Assembly: GCF_946190275.1 (NCBI RefSeq)
Contig: NZ_CAMHZQ010000002.1
Span: 1-64,000, forward strand
DNA from: Streptococcus mitis
GTDB lineage: Bacteria > Bacillota > Bacilli > Lactobacillales > Streptococcaceae
Direction: 5' to 3'
DNA: 64,000 bases
Each line of letters starts with the position of its first letter. The first letter of the stretch is position 1. Below the pieces are notes generated by a model. That model ran no database searches and had not been told where the DNA came from. It saw nothing but the letters and a program-made list of their open reading frames with translations. Shown here one piece after another: positions 1-8,776 of this stretch. The position numbers and the translations under genes were made by a program.

Positions 1-1856
1 GCACTAATCACTGTATTGGCATCTGCGGCGTTATGAGCGACTGTCACGACACCTGTGTTGGCATCGATGCTTACGCCGTCCTTAGGAGTTGCTAGACTCC
101 ATGTTGAATCTGTCTTCGTTGCGACTACCTTGTCATTACCGACACTGACTTCAAGACGATCCGCATTGTTACTTGGGGTAACTGTTACTTGTGCCTTATC
201 TGAATCAACTGCTACAGCTGGCGCATCTGGCGTAACTTCTTTTAACTGTTCCTTAGCATTTAATAAATCCAAAGATAATCTTTTATATTCTGCTGTTGTT
301 TTTAAATCACTAGATTTCAATAAAGCATCGATCTCATTTAATTTATTTTCATAATTGCTAGCACTATCACCTGTCTTTTGGCTTTTATCTGTAGACTCTG
401 TTTCTTTTAATTTATTATATATTCTCTGCAAGAGATTCTTAGCTAGGTTACTCGTATCCTGACTAATACTAAATTCTAATCCAGAAATAGGAAGTGCATA
501 ATGATTATGAGGCGATTGATATCCCATTCCTAAATGTTGATTATCAGCAGAACTAATACGAACAGTATAATCTGTTACTCCTTTTGGTAGAACAATATTT
601 TTACTTGTAAATTTCCCTGGTGTACCGTTTGGCTTGTTCGTCTCCTCTGCCATTTTTGCTTCAACTTGCTTTTTATCTAGTGTCTTATTATTATATGCAC
701 TTCTTATATACTCTGTCTTATTTCCGTCTCTCGCCGGTGTTATAATTGCTTCACTATCATCTCTAGTATCCGTTGGAGCAAAAGTGTTAGTATAAATTGT
801 TTTCTTCACCCCATTTTCATCAATCATAACTTCTACTTTATATTTTGCTTTTCCTCCATTGATATCACCAGAATACCCTGTCTTAAAGGAAATTTTTACT
901 GTAGAACCAGTTTCAGAGGAGTAGGCTTTAAATGTCTTTTCAATACCATTAAATCCCTTAACACCTCTTGCAATACCATTTCCTTCTTTGTCTTCTTTAT
1001 ACGGTTGACCATCAAATGTTTTTTCCTCTCGGTCCGCTAAAGTTCTAACTTTTGATAGAAATAGCATATAGTCACCAGTTCGATCAAATGCTTGTTCTCT
1101 AACATATGTGTCATAATAGTATTCGTAATTTCCTTTGATTGTACGAACAGTATTTACTGTTTCTAATGGAAAAACTCCACCTTCTGTTTTTCTTGCAATT
1201 GCAAATTTTCCTGTTTCTCCATTATCTGTTACAGCTTTCCAGCCACCAAATTCATTAATTTCATTAACCGCTCCTTTTTCTACTTGTTTAGAGTTACCAA
1301 CAGTGTCCATATCTCTAATTTTGTCATTATTTTCAACTGAATTTTCCAATTCGTTTAGTTTTGCTTTCAATTCATCCAGACTAGCTCCCTCTGCTGGCTC
1401 TTCAAATACTTTATTTGCAGAAGGATCATCATTAGTGGTAGAACTATCCATCCCACTATCTGGATTTGATCTACGAACTCGTTTCAAAACCGCAGGTTTC
1501 TCTTGATTTGTCTCAGTATTCAATGTTGTTGGAGTATCAGTAGGAATTACTGATTCCCTATTTTCTTTTTCAGATTTAGCAAGAGGTTGCTTGTTTTCTT
1601 CTACGGAATTTTTTTTATCAGCCTCCTTATTTCCTTCTTTTATTTTAGAGTCAGTCGATATACTTTCATCTCTATTTGCGCTTGTAACTCCCAAAATAGC
1701 TTCGTTCGTAGAATTTTGTTGCTCTGATGCCTCTACAGCACCATTTCCTAGAAACATCAAAAGAGCCGCTACAGCTACTGAAGCAGCACCAAAACTTACT
1801 TTACGAATAGAAAAACGTAATTGTTTTTCACGATTGTGATTATCTTTATAAAACAT
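1..1856 (-). CDS. Large YSIRK-signal surface protein, adhesin-like (partial, 3' end outside window)
   Basis: About 618 codons are open from an ATG at 1856 to the window edge. A GGAGG ribosome-binding site lies just upstream. Residues 11-45 form a YSIRK-type export signal (RFSIRK, then GAAS and a hydrophobic stretch ending at VEA). A polar Ser/Thr/Glu/Lys-rich linker follows to about residue 150. Next is a folded region of about 300 residues containing EFGGWKAV and GKFAIARKTEGG, which vaguely recalls the N-terminal region of giant Ebh-type surface proteins. Near the edge begins a module starting APAVAVDSDKAQVTVTP that resembles the Ig-like repeats of streptococcal adhesins. A C-terminal LPXTG anchor is expected but lies outside the window. 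The function is inferred to be surface adhesion; I do not recognise the exact protein. Confidence 0.8.
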   Translation of the reverse strand, partial: MFYKDNHNREKQLRFSIRKVSFGAASVAVAALLMFLGNGAVEASEQQNSTNEAILGVTSANRDESISTDSKIKEGNKEADKKNSVEENKQPLAKSEKENRESVIPTDTPTTLNTETNQEKPAVLKRVRRSNPDSGMDSSTTNDDPSANKVFEEPAEGASLDELKAKLNELENSVENNDKIRDMDTVGNSKQVEKGAVNEINEFGGWKAVTDNGETGKFAIARKTEGGVFPLETVNTVRTIKGNYEYYYDTYVREQAFDRTGDYMLFLSKVRTLADREEKTFDGQPYKEDKEGNGIARGVKGFNGIEKTFKAYSSETGSTVKISFKTGYSGDINGGKAKYKVEVMIDENGVKKTIYTNTFAPTDTRDDSEAIITPARDGNKTEYIRSAYNNKTLDKKQVEAKMAEETNKPNGTPGKFTSKNIVLPKGVTDYTVRISSADNQHLGMGYQSPHNHYALPISGLEFSISQDTSNLAKNLLQRIYNKLKETESTDKSQKTGDSASNYENKLNEIDALLKSSDLKTTAEYKRLSLDLLNAKEQLKEVTPDAPAVAVDSDKAQVTVTPSNNADRLEVSVGNDKVVATKTDSTWSLATPKDGVSIDANTGVVTVAHNAADANTVIS

Positions 1857-1892
1857 CTGATTTCCTCCATTTTAAATATCTTATTATATTTT

Positions 1893-1920
1893 ATAATACT
1901 CTTTTCATCTAATAAATCAA
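1893..1920 (-). promoter_or_regulatory. Possible promoter of the surface-protein gene
   Basis: On the minus strand TTGATT (1915-1920) and TATTAT (1893-1898) are separated by 16 bases, about 37 bases before the ATG. The surrounding DNA is AT-rich, so chance matches are likely. Confidence 0.4.
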
Positions 1921-1957
1921 TAGATTATTTTCAAAATTTTATATCACCAAACGAACT

Positions 1958-1991
1958 ATATCCGTATATATATATATATATATACGGATAT
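1958..1991. repeat. Perfect 34-bp palindrome with alternating TA core
   Basis: The arms ATATCCG and CGGATAT flank 20 bases of alternating TA, giving a perfect 34-bp inverted repeat. It lies about 100 bases upstream of the surface-protein ATG and just upstream of its possible promoter. It could be a cruciform, a regulator site or a slippage-prone tract. Confidence 0.85.
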
Positions 1992-2237
1992 TTACTGCTT
2001 TTGTTTTATAATTATTACATTTAATGCAAATAAATATCTATTGTCTGAAAAATTACGTTTTTATAACATTTTCAAATTCCAAAAAACTATAATATTCAAC
2101 TTGTTAATTTTTATATTTTATCCCTTGATTTCTATTGAGTCTGTTTTGTTATATAAAAGTATCATCTACAATGATAACCATCAAATTCACATTAAAAAAT
2201 TTTTTCAAGGCTAGACAAAAATTCTTTAAAATCAGTA

Positions 2238-2283
2238 AAAACGCATAGTATCAGTTATCTAAAAACTTGATATTATGCGTTTT
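2238..2283. terminator. Terminator hairpin downstream of comEC
   Basis: A 16-bp stem (2238-2253 with 2268-2283, one G-T type mismatch) has A-rich and T-rich flanks, so it could work in both directions. It lies about 90 bases past the comEC stop. Confidence 0.75.
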
Positions 2284-2375
2284 ATTATTAAAAGATTTTC
2301 ATTCTTATTTTTGATTACATGAAGTAATAATTAAGTGGGAATAGAAATCTAACACCTTTTCAACATTTGTTCTTC

Positions 2376-4616
2376 CTATCGAACGCTTTCGATTTTCCAA
2401 CTATTCCACCCCTTAAAGCGTATAGAACCTTGCTGATCAGTTCGGTAAACTTTGCTATTGATACCCTCCAGTCGTGTCAAGGTTTCCTGATGGGGGAGTT
2501 TCGTTCGATTGTTCTTTCCAACTGAGATGAGAGTCATCTCTGGTTTGAGCTGTTCTAAAAAGGCTGAACTTGATGATTTTTTAGAGCCATGTTGGCCAAC
2601 TTTCAAAACATCCACTTCTAGGTCAGGATACTGCTTCAGCAAGTCCCTCTCTCCTTTCTCCTCCAAATTTCCCGTGAAGAGAAAGTGCTTATCCAAGAGT
2701 TTCCCATACAGAACCAGGGAATCTTCATGACCTCCGTCTCCAATTTTCCTTGGAGATAGGACTTCTAACTGACTTCCGAAAATTGACAAATTCTCTCCTG
2801 CTGTTATACTTCTAACTTTTGTTTGGGTCGCTTGTAGTTCTGTCACAAATTCCTTCTGTTTCAAACCGCCTTTTGATACTAAAATCTCCCCTACATGGAA
2901 AGCCTTGGTCACCTCCAACAAATCTCCAACATGTTCCTTGTCCATATTTGTCAAAATCAGCTGGTCAATCTTGGCTACTCCGCGACTTTTAAGATAGGGT
3001 ATCAAGCTTCGCTGAGCATTGCTGGTCGTCGCCTTTTCTTGCCATTTTTCTATTTTCTTATCAGATTCTGCCTTGCCACCTACGTCTAGGAGAATGGTTT
3101 TCCCAGTTACATCCCGTAGGAAAATACTTTCGCCTTGCCCCACATCCAGCATGGTGATTTCATTTTCTAGTGGATACTTGGTCAGGAGAAAGAGCCCTGT
3201 AATCAATAAACTCAATACTATTAGCCTTTTAATGTTTTTCCTCAAATCATAGACTAAAGCCAAAGAAATTAATAGTAGTATCAACAGCCATGCATTGGGT
3301 TGTCCAAAGACCAGAGGTCTACTTGCCACCTGTGATACCAATCGAATCATCCCCTCCAACCATTCAAAAATAAAATTCAGCTGAATGACTGGATAGAGAA
3401 AGGAAAGGACAAATAAGACAGACAAGAGCGGTAAGAAGACCAAGTCAAAAAGAAAGGAAAAGACAAAAGTCAAAAGGATGGACCAAGGCTGAAATTCCGC
3501 AAAATAGAAGGATAGAATGGGCAATATGCCCAAGGAAATGACTAGACTTTCTCTGGCAATAGCCTTAAGCCCCTCCCCTTCTTTGCTGGTCATGGTCAAG
3601 ATAAAAGCATAAGCGCAGGACAAGACTCCTCCTGCTGTCAAGAAAAAGTTTGGCATGATGATAAAGAATACAAGCACCGTCAAGGCAAAATTATCCAAGC
3701 CCTTAACACCATGTTGAGCCAGTAACTTTTGCAGGAGACTGCGAATGACCGAAGCTGAAAATCCTGTCAGCCCAGCATAGATAAGAGAAAAGGGATAAGT
3801 CAGCCATTTCAACTTTTCTTGAGTCAAGCCCAATCGTAAGAGAAGTTTCTTAAAGCCATCCATGAAAAAACCTACCTGCATGCCAGACAAAGCAAAAAGG
3901 TGGATAATTCCTAAACTAGAATAAAGCTCATTCATCTCCTCAAAATCTGTGTCCAGATGTCCTAGTAAGAGCCCAGTCATGTAGTTACGCATTGGATCTG
4001 GAAAGTGTGTCTTAATCCAAACTACAGCCTTTCGACGTAAGCTGGATAGATTTTCACCTATATCCCAACTGCCAACCTTTTGAAGTGACTGGATTTTTTT
4101 GATATTGAGAGTTTGATAAATTCCCTGAGTCTTCAGATAGGCTTGGTAGTCAAATCCACCAAAATTTCTCTGCCCTTCTGGCTCCGAAATCTTCCCTTCT
4201 AGTTCTATATTATAAAGGTCTGTCAAGGTTTGAAAGACTTCTTTTTCCTCCTCGGACTGGAGTTTATAATAAACTTGAAAAATGCGTCCATCAGACTTAC
4301 CACGAAAGGATAGACTATCACCATTAACCTTAATAGTGTCAGGCAAAATCCGTACCCTTTCAACAGAGCCCGCTAGGTTTTGACTAGCTTGACTCTGTTG
4401 CCAAGTTTGAAACAGAAACCAGAAACTAAAGATTCCACAAATCACTAGAACTTTGCCTGCTAATTTCCAAGAAAATTGGATAAAGAGACAGACTAGCAGA
4501 AAAACAAAGCCCAACAAAGCAAGATAGGATGCTGAGAAAATAGCGTAATAAAGCCAAAGTAACAGAAAACTCAGGTAAACTAGGGGAATGGGGAAATTCT
4601 TAATCCACTGTAACAT
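2376..4616 (-). CDS. comEC: ComEC/Rec2 family DNA-uptake channel protein
   Basis: This 746-residue polytopic membrane protein transports single-stranded DNA during natural transformation (known for the family; also called CelB in pneumococcus). It has N-terminal membrane segments, an extracellular loop, the competence domain with many hydrophobic helices (about residues 210-490), and a C-terminal metallo-beta-lactamase-like domain that begins near MLDVGQGES. The usual HxHxDH motif of that domain appears only as TNMDKEH, so two histidines are missing. The start overlaps the end of comEA by 17 bases, so the two genes are cotranscribed and probably translationally coupled. Expression should follow the SigX promoter ahead of comEA. 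Confidence 0.96.
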   Translation of the reverse strand: MLQWIKNFPIPLVYLSFLLLWLYYAIFSASYLALLGFVFLLVCLFIQFSWKLAGKVLVICGIFSFWFLFQTWQQSQASQNLAGSVERVRILPDTIKVNGDSLSFRGKSDGRIFQVYYKLQSEEEKEVFQTLTDLYNIELEGKISEPEGQRNFGGFDYQAYLKTQGIYQTLNIKKIQSLQKVGSWDIGENLSSLRRKAVVWIKTHFPDPMRNYMTGLLLGHLDTDFEEMNELYSSLGIIHLFALSGMQVGFFMDGFKKLLLRLGLTQEKLKWLTYPFSLIYAGLTGFSASVIRSLLQKLLAQHGVKGLDNFALTVLVFFIIMPNFFLTAGGVLSCAYAFILTMTSKEGEGLKAIARESLVISLGILPILSFYFAEFQPWSILLTFVFSFLFDLVFLPLLSVLFVLSFLYPVIQLNFIFEWLEGMIRLVSQVASRPLVFGQPNAWLLILLLISLALVYDLRKNIKRLIVLSLLITGLFLLTKYPLENEITMLDVGQGESIFLRDVTGKTILLDVGGKAESDKKIEKWQEKATTSNAQRSLIPYLKSRGVAKIDQLILTNMDKEHVGDLLEVTKAFHVGEILVSKGGLKQKEFVTELQATQTKVRSITAGENLSIFGSQLEVLSPRKIGDGGHEDSLVLYGKLLDKHFLFTGNLEEKGERDLLKQYPDLEVDVLKVGQHGSKKSSSSAFLEQLKPEMTLISVGKNNRTKLPHQETLTRLEGINSKVYRTDQQGSIRFKGWNSWKIESVR

Positions 4617-5247
4617 AGTCTTTTAGCTTTTCTATCGTTTTAGAACCAATGCCAGAGACCTTCTTAAGTTCATCAACCGATTTGAATTTCCCATTTGTTT
4701 CACGATGGTCGATAATGTCCTGAGCTCGTTTGCCACCTAGTCCTTTGACCTGTTTAATCTCTTCCAGACTGGCCTTGTTGAGATTGACCTTCTTTTCTTT
4801 GCTTGTTGAAGAAGCCACTCCAGAACCAGTCTGTTGACTAGCTGCCTCTTCTCCCTTAGTGGGAACGTAAACCAGAGCCTCGTCACTAACTTTCTGAGCT
4901 AGATTGAGCGACTTGCTATCTGCTTGTTCTGTCAAGCCACCAGCCTTCTGAACAGCGTCATTGACTCGACTACCTACAGGCAAATCATAAATCCCTGGTG
5001 ATTTTACAGCACCTTTCACATCTACTGTAATTAGATCTTGTTCAAGGCGTTCTTCCTTTTCTTCCTTCACTTCCTTTTCGGTCGATGAACCCTTGGAAAC
5101 AGCTACAACTTCTGCCTGTAAATTCGTTTCTTTGACAGGTGTGTGTGGAGCTGGCTTTAGCAGGAAAAATCCGCCTACAAGCAAGCCCAGACCAGTACAG
5201 ATGACAATAATTTTATACTCTTTGATTTTCTCGATAATTACTTCCAT
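4600..5247 (-). CDS. comEA: ComEA, competence DNA receptor
   Basis: The 215-residue protein binds double-stranded DNA at the cell surface and hands it to ComEC. A single N-terminal membrane anchor (about residues 12-30) is followed by a charged linker, an SLBB-type domain (VDVKGAVKSPGIYDLP) and a C-terminal helix-hairpin-helix pair (LNKASLEEIKQVKGLGGKRA, then KKVSGIGSKT) that contacts DNA. The start is supported by a GAGAGGAG ribosome-binding site. It is the first gene of a two-gene competence operon and sits directly behind a cin-box, which marks it as a late competence gene. Confidence 0.96.
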   Translation of the reverse strand: MEVIIEKIKEYKIIVICTGLGLLVGGFFLLKPAPHTPVKETNLQAEVVAVSKGSSTEKEVKEEKEERLEQDLITVDVKGAVKSPGIYDLPVGSRVNDAVQKAGGLTEQADSKSLNLAQKVSDEALVYVPTKGEEAASQQTGSGVASSTSKEKKVNLNKASLEEIKQVKGLGGKRAQDIIDHRETNGKFKSVDELKKVSGIGSKTIEKLKDYVTVD

Positions 5248-5266
5248 ATTTTCTCCTCTCTTAAAT

Positions 5267-5274
5267 TATTCGTA
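5267..5274 (-). promoter_or_regulatory. cin-box (com-box), SigX/ComX late-competence promoter of comEA-comEC
   Basis: The minus strand carries an exact TACGAATA, the streptococcal alternative-sigma -10 element, 19 bases before the comEA ATG. It is in the correct orientation in intergenic DNA ahead of a known late competence operon. Confidence 0.9.
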
Positions 5275-5282
5275 AGAGGAAG

Positions 5283-5312
5283 AAAAAACAGTTGAAAATT
5301 TCTTCTCAACTG
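5283..5312 (-). terminator. Terminator after the GNAT gene
   Basis: The stem CAGTTGA/TCAACTG (5289-5295 with 5306-5312) is followed on the minus strand by TTTTTT. It separates the GNAT transcript from the comEA cin-box only a few bases further on. Confidence 0.8.
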
Positions 5313-5313
5313 C

Positions 5314-5883
5314 TTATTTATTTGCAAAATAGTCTTCCTTAGTCAAGACATAATGAACTCTTGTCACGATTCGACCTTCTTCATGCTGGTCCATACAAGC
5401 ATAAGCTTCTTCGTGGGAAAAACGCATTCCTGATTTCTCCATGACCTTTCCAGATGCAGGATTGTCCTTATCGTGAAGGGCGGTCAACTTGTTCATTCCA
5501 ATCTTCTCAAAAGCTAGCTCAATCACAGCACGATTGGCTTCTGTCGTCAATCCTTGATTCCAATATTTTTTATTGATAATGTAACCAATAGCTGCCTTCT
5601 TAAGAACAGGATCAATCTTGTGCAAATCAATTGTTCCGATAAATTTGCCATTGCTTTTTAGTTCTATTCCCCAACGTCCCAAGGAATTAGCCAAGTAGAA
5701 CTGAGCAATATTATTTTTGGTTTCTTCCAAGCTTTGATTGGTTGGAAAAGTGTAGCGCGTATTTTCTATGTCCGAGGCATAGTCAAACATTTCTTCCGCA
5801 TCATCCAAAGTTACAGGTCTAAGCAATAAACGCTCAGTCTCCACTATGGGATACTGAGATAGTTTTAAAAAGATTGATTCCAT
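5314..5883 (-). CDS. GNAT family N-acetyltransferase (RimJ/RimL-like)
   Basis: This 189-residue acetyltransferase has the features of the RimJ/RimL-type GNAT group: an N-terminal ETERLLLRPVTLDDAEEMF strand-helix motif, GTIDLHKID, then IGYIINKKYWNQGLTTEA, which is the acetyl-CoA binding region, and a C-terminal NxASGKVMEKSGM segment. Members acetylate N-terminal or small-molecule amines; the substrate here cannot be read from the sequence. It is a single-gene unit with its own terminator, between phoH and comEA. Confidence 0.85.
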   Translation of the reverse strand: MESIFLKLSQYPIVETERLLLRPVTLDDAEEMFDYASDIENTRYTFPTNQSLEETKNNIAQFYLANSLGRWGIELKSNGKFIGTIDLHKIDPVLKKAAIGYIINKKYWNQGLTTEANRAVIELAFEKIGMNKLTALHDKDNPASGKVMEKSGMRFSHEEAYACMDQHEEGRIVTRVHYVLTKEDYFANK

Positions 5884-5968
5884 AGGTTTCCACCACTTGA
5901 AAAGTTTCTAACTAATATAAGGATATTGAATGAAACATTGCATTGAGATAACTTAAAATACAAAAGAA

Positions 5969-6973
5969 CTATCCTTCAGATAGAGGTTGAGGATCTAATT
6001 CTTCACTCTCTGCTTTTTTAACTGGTACTGGTTCATAGGCTCGGATAATCTGAGCGACAACTGGATGACGAACCACATCCTTGGCTGAAAAATGAACAAA
6101 GTCAATCTGGTGAATGTTCTTGAGTTTCTCTTGGGCATCAATCAAACCTGACTTGACATTGCGTGGCAAGTCAATCTGACTGATATCTCCATTGATAATC
6201 ATCTTAGAATTAAAACCTAAACGCGTCAAGAACATCTTCATCTGCATGATGGTCGTATTTTGCGCCTCATCGAGAATGACAAAGGCATCATCCAAGGTTC
6301 GTCCACGCATATAGGCAAGGGGCGCAATTTCAATAATTTCACGCTCCATGAGACGAGTCGTTTGGTCTTTCCCCAGAATCTGATACAAGGCATCATAAAC
6401 AGGTCTAAGGTAAGGATCTACCTTCTCCTTAAGATCACCCGGAAGAAAACCTAGACTCTCTCCAGCTTCCACTGCCGGGCGTGTTAGGATAATCCGCTTA
6501 ACCTGCCCACGTTTAAGGGCTGTCACTGCCAAGGTCACTGCAAGAAAGGTCTTCCCTGTCCCTGCTGGTCCGATTCCAAAGGTCACATCATGCTGTTTAA
6601 CACTATCCACATAAAGTTTTTGACCCAGTGTTTTGACACGGATAGGCTTCCCTGTATTGTCCTTGATAATTTCTTCTTCGTAAAGGGCGACAAACTTATC
6701 AATTTCATCGTTTTTGACCATGCTAATTGCAGTCACCACATCTGGCGTACCAACGGTCATCCCACGGTTCACCAAGACCATCAAAGCCTGAATAACCTGA
6801 CGGGCTTCCTCACAGGCAGTCTCTTCTCCCAAAACCTGGACAATCTCCGTACGGGCATGAATCACCACATCCAGCTCTTCTTCCATCAAACGAAGATGGC
6901 GTTCATTGGAACCAAAAAGATGAAACAAGTCATCTGGATGACTCAGTTGAATGTCTATTGAATGTTCCTTCAA
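5969..6973 (-). CDS. phoH: PhoH family ATPase
   Basis: The 334-residue PhoH-type P-loop protein has a Walker A (GPAGTGKT near residue 139) and a Walker B (VILDEAQN). An N-terminal KH-like RNA-binding segment precedes the ATPase core. PhoH proteins in Firmicutes are linked to RNA metabolism; the exact role is not settled. The start codon is TTG at 6973, supported by an AGAGAGG ribosome-binding site 7 bases upstream and by the MKEHSIDIQLSHPDD beginning typical of the family. It has its own extended -10 promoter upstream. Confidence 0.93.
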   Translation of the reverse strand: MKEHSIDIQLSHPDDLFHLFGSNERHLRLMEEELDVVIHARTEIVQVLGEETACEEARQVIQALMVLVNRGMTVGTPDVVTAISMVKNDEIDKFVALYEEEIIKDNTGKPIRVKTLGQKLYVDSVKQHDVTFGIGPAGTGKTFLAVTLAVTALKRGQVKRIILTRPAVEAGESLGFLPGDLKEKVDPYLRPVYDALYQILGKDQTTRLMEREIIEIAPLAYMRGRTLDDAFVILDEAQNTTIMQMKMFLTRLGFNSKMIINGDISQIDLPRNVKSGLIDAQEKLKNIHQIDFVHFSAKDVVRHPVVAQIIRAYEPVPVKKAESEELDPQPLSEG

Positions 6974-7007
6974 ATAAAGAACCTCTCTAATCCTTTTATT
7001 TCTTTTT

Positions 7008-7016
7008 ATTATAGCA
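7008..7016 (-). promoter_or_regulatory. Extended -10 promoter of phoH
   Basis: TGCTATAAT on the minus strand lies about 35 bases before the TTG start, in the gap between yozE and phoH. No convincing -35 was seen. Confidence 0.6.
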
Positions 7017-7057
7017 AAGGGGTGGAGAAATTACTAGCCCAAACCCAATGAATCATG

Positions 7058-7273
7058 CTAGTGTTCTAAGTATTCTTGCCAGATAGCGTCAAAGTCTCCT
7101 AGGTTAAAAGAGAAACTGGCATGTTCTTCCAGAAAGCGACTCACCTCATCAAAATCATCTGTGTGTTTTGGAAAGGTTGACTCTTCAAAAGCTAGGTCTG
7201 CCAAGATAGCTTTGGGACTGTTACTTTTAGGATTGCGCTCGGTCATGAGCCAAGTGTAAAATGATTTTCTCAT
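7058..7273 (-). CDS. YozE/UPF0346 family small protein
   Basis: This 71-residue protein matches the YozE (UPF0346) family: it begins [13 protein letters not shown], has the central [15 protein letters not shown] segment and ends FDAIWQEYL. The family adopts a small SAM-like helical fold; its function is unknown. An AGGGAG ribosome-binding site supports the start. It lies 8 bases downstream of cvfB and is probably cotranscribed with it. Confidence 0.88.
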   Translation of the reverse strand: MRKSFYTWLMTERNPKSNSPKAILADLAFEESTFPKHTDDFDEVSRFLEEHASFSFNLGDFDAIWQEYLEH

Positions 7274-7281
7274 AAGTCTCC

Positions 7282-8136
7282 CTAAATCAATTCTGTACCA
7301 AACTGGTCTTGCTTGATTTTACCAGCCTTCATCAAACCACCAAGTGCTTTCTTGAACTGACCTTTAGAAATGCCAAAGGTTGCCTTGATGTCGTCTGGAG
7401 ATGACTTGTCATTCAAGGTCATGAAACCGCCATTACTTTCCAAATAAGTCAAAATCATCTGAGCATCATTTTCCAACATCTCAAAAGAACGTGGTTTAAG
7501 GGAAAGGTTCAAGGTACGGTCCACTTCACGGAACCCAATAACGCGCGCATCTAATACTTGCCCCAAACGTGGCTCTGCGTAACGCTCGCTAGGATGGATA
7601 AAACCAAGCATGTTATTTTCTGGCAGGTAAACAAAAGTTCCTGACAGCTTGAGGCGGTAAACAATGGCTGGCCAGTTTTGGTTCTGCATGTTGTTGTAGG
7701 CAGGACGAGCCAGACGTTGGAAGTCTTCTTGATAAGCCAAGAGGCCCCAGATACGGTCTTTCTTGTCCACTTCTAGACGGATGTAGAGTTTATCCCCCTT
7801 CTTTGGCCAGAGTTCCTTAAGCTCAGGGAGGATATCAAGTGACACAACGATTTCCTTGTCAGGAAGACCTGTATCCACAAAGACACCCAAGTCCTTACGA
7901 ACTTCTGTGACACGGCCCCAACCAAATTGGTCCTGAGTTGCAGTCACTTCTAGAGTGGTCAAGCGGAGCTTTTGCTTCATATCTGTATAGGCGAAACCTT
8001 TAACCGTATCCCCTACTGTATGCTGACCTTCTTCCTTAGCAAGAGCATAGGTTTGACCATCCTTTTGCACAAAGTAAAAACGGTCGTTTTCATCGATAAT
8101 CAGTCCAACGATAAAACTTGCAAGATTTGTATTCAT
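7282..8136 (-). CDS. cvfB: CvfB family S1-type RNA-binding regulator
   Basis: The 284-residue protein resembles CvfB (conserved virulence factor B): tandem S1-like beta-barrel domains, including [34 protein letters not shown] and [16 protein letters not shown], and a C-terminal winged-helix segment ([21 protein letters not shown]). CvfB binds RNA and influences virulence factors in staphylococci. I chose the ATG at 8136 (MNTNLASF) because an AAGAAGGAAA ribosome-binding site precedes it; an upstream in-frame start adds 13 residues without one. A terminator upstream separates it from frr. Confidence 0.92.
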   Translation of the reverse strand: MNTNLASFIVGLIIDENDRFYFVQKDGQTYALAKEEGQHTVGDTVKGFAYTDMKQKLRLTTLEVTATQDQFGWGRVTEVRKDLGVFVDTGLPDKEIVVSLDILPELKELWPKKGDKLYIRLEVDKKDRIWGLLAYQEDFQRLARPAYNNMQNQNWPAIVYRLKLSGTFVYLPENNMLGFIHPSERYAEPRLGQVLDARVIGFREVDRTLNLSLKPRSFEMLENDAQMILTYLESNGGFMTLNDKSSPDDIKATFGISKGQFKKALGGLMKAGKIKQDQFGTELI

Positions 8137-8153
8137 ATTTCCTTCTTTCGAAT

Positions 8154-8185
8154 AAAACTCAGCCAGCAATGCCAACTGAGTTTTT
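8154..8185. terminator. Terminator between frr and cvfB
   Basis: A 14-bp stem with a few G-U pairs and a 3-base loop (AAAACTCAG/CTGAGTTTT at its base) ends in T-runs on both sides. On the minus strand it lies 14 bases after the frr stop. Confidence 0.8.
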
Positions 8186-8198
8186 CTGTTTTTTATTT

Positions 8199-8756
8199 TT
8201 AGACTTCCAAAAGTTCTTTCTCTTTGTTGGCAGTCATGTCGTCGATGTGTTTAACAGCATCGTCTGTTACTTTTTGAATGTCTTTTTCAAGAGTCTTCAA
8301 TTCGTCTTCAGTGATTTCTTTTGCTTTTTCTTGTTTCTTAGCTTCGTCCATAGCATCGCGACGGATATTGCGGACAGCCACTTTAGCATTTTCGCCGACC
8401 TTCTTCACTTCTTTAGCAAGGTCACGACGAGTTTCTTCTGTAAGAGCTGGGATAACCAAGCGAATCACAGAACCGTCATTAGCTGGTGTGATACCAAGAT
8501 CAGAAGCGTTCAAGGCACGTTCGATGTCTTTCAATGAAGACTTGTCAAATGGTGTTACCAACAAAACACGCGCTTCTGGAATGGTAATTGAAGCGATTTG
8601 GTTAAGAGGAGTTTCGACTCCGTAGTATTCTACATGTACACGGTCAAGCAAGCTTGCATTGGCACGGCCAGCACGGATACCACCAAATTCACGAGCAAGT
8701 GATTGGTGAGACTGGGTCATTCTCTCTTTAGCTTTTTCAATAATTGCGTTAGCCAT
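8199..8756 (-). CDS. frr: Ribosome recycling factor
   Basis: This 185-residue RRF, with EF-G, splits post-termination ribosomes in the cytoplasm. Family hallmarks are visible: the start [20 protein letters not shown], the segment [22 protein letters not shown], and the C-terminal helix [14 protein letters not shown]. The length is typical. It follows pyrH by 20 bases on the same strand, the conserved pyrH-frr pairing, and ends at a strong terminator. Confidence 0.97.
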   Translation of the reverse strand: MANAIIEKAKERMTQSHQSLAREFGGIRAGRANASLLDRVHVEYYGVETPLNQIASITIPEARVLLVTPFDKSSLKDIERALNASDLGITPANDGSVIRLVIPALTEETRRDLAKEVKKVGENAKVAVRNIRRDAMDEAKKQEKAKEITEDELKTLEKDIQKVTDDAVKHIDDMTANKEKELLEV

Positions 8757-8776
8757 AATCTTTCTTATTCCTTTTC

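Larger units (their letters stand above)
1857..2375. other. AT-rich intergenic region between surface protein and comEC
   Basis: This 519-base gap holds the surface-protein promoter, a 34-bp perfect palindrome and the comEC terminator, listed separately. The remainder (about 2000-2236) is very AT-rich. I see no gene, RNA or insertion-sequence remnant in it. Confidence 0.7.

Noticed and set aside
1802..1809. TACGAATA, a cin-box match on the plus strand
   Set aside because: It is antisense inside the YSIRK signal coding region. The codons for Ser-Ile-Arg-Lys generate this sequence, and there is no gene downstream on the plus strand.
1961..1990. CRISPR-like or tandem repeat array
   Set aside because: The TA run is a single palindrome, not spaced repeats. 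No CRISPR array was seen anywhere in the window.
1821..2024. Plus-strand open frame over the TA tract
   Set aside because: Low-complexity AT-rich frame (YIYIYIYGY) generated by the palindrome; no ribosome-binding site or family match.
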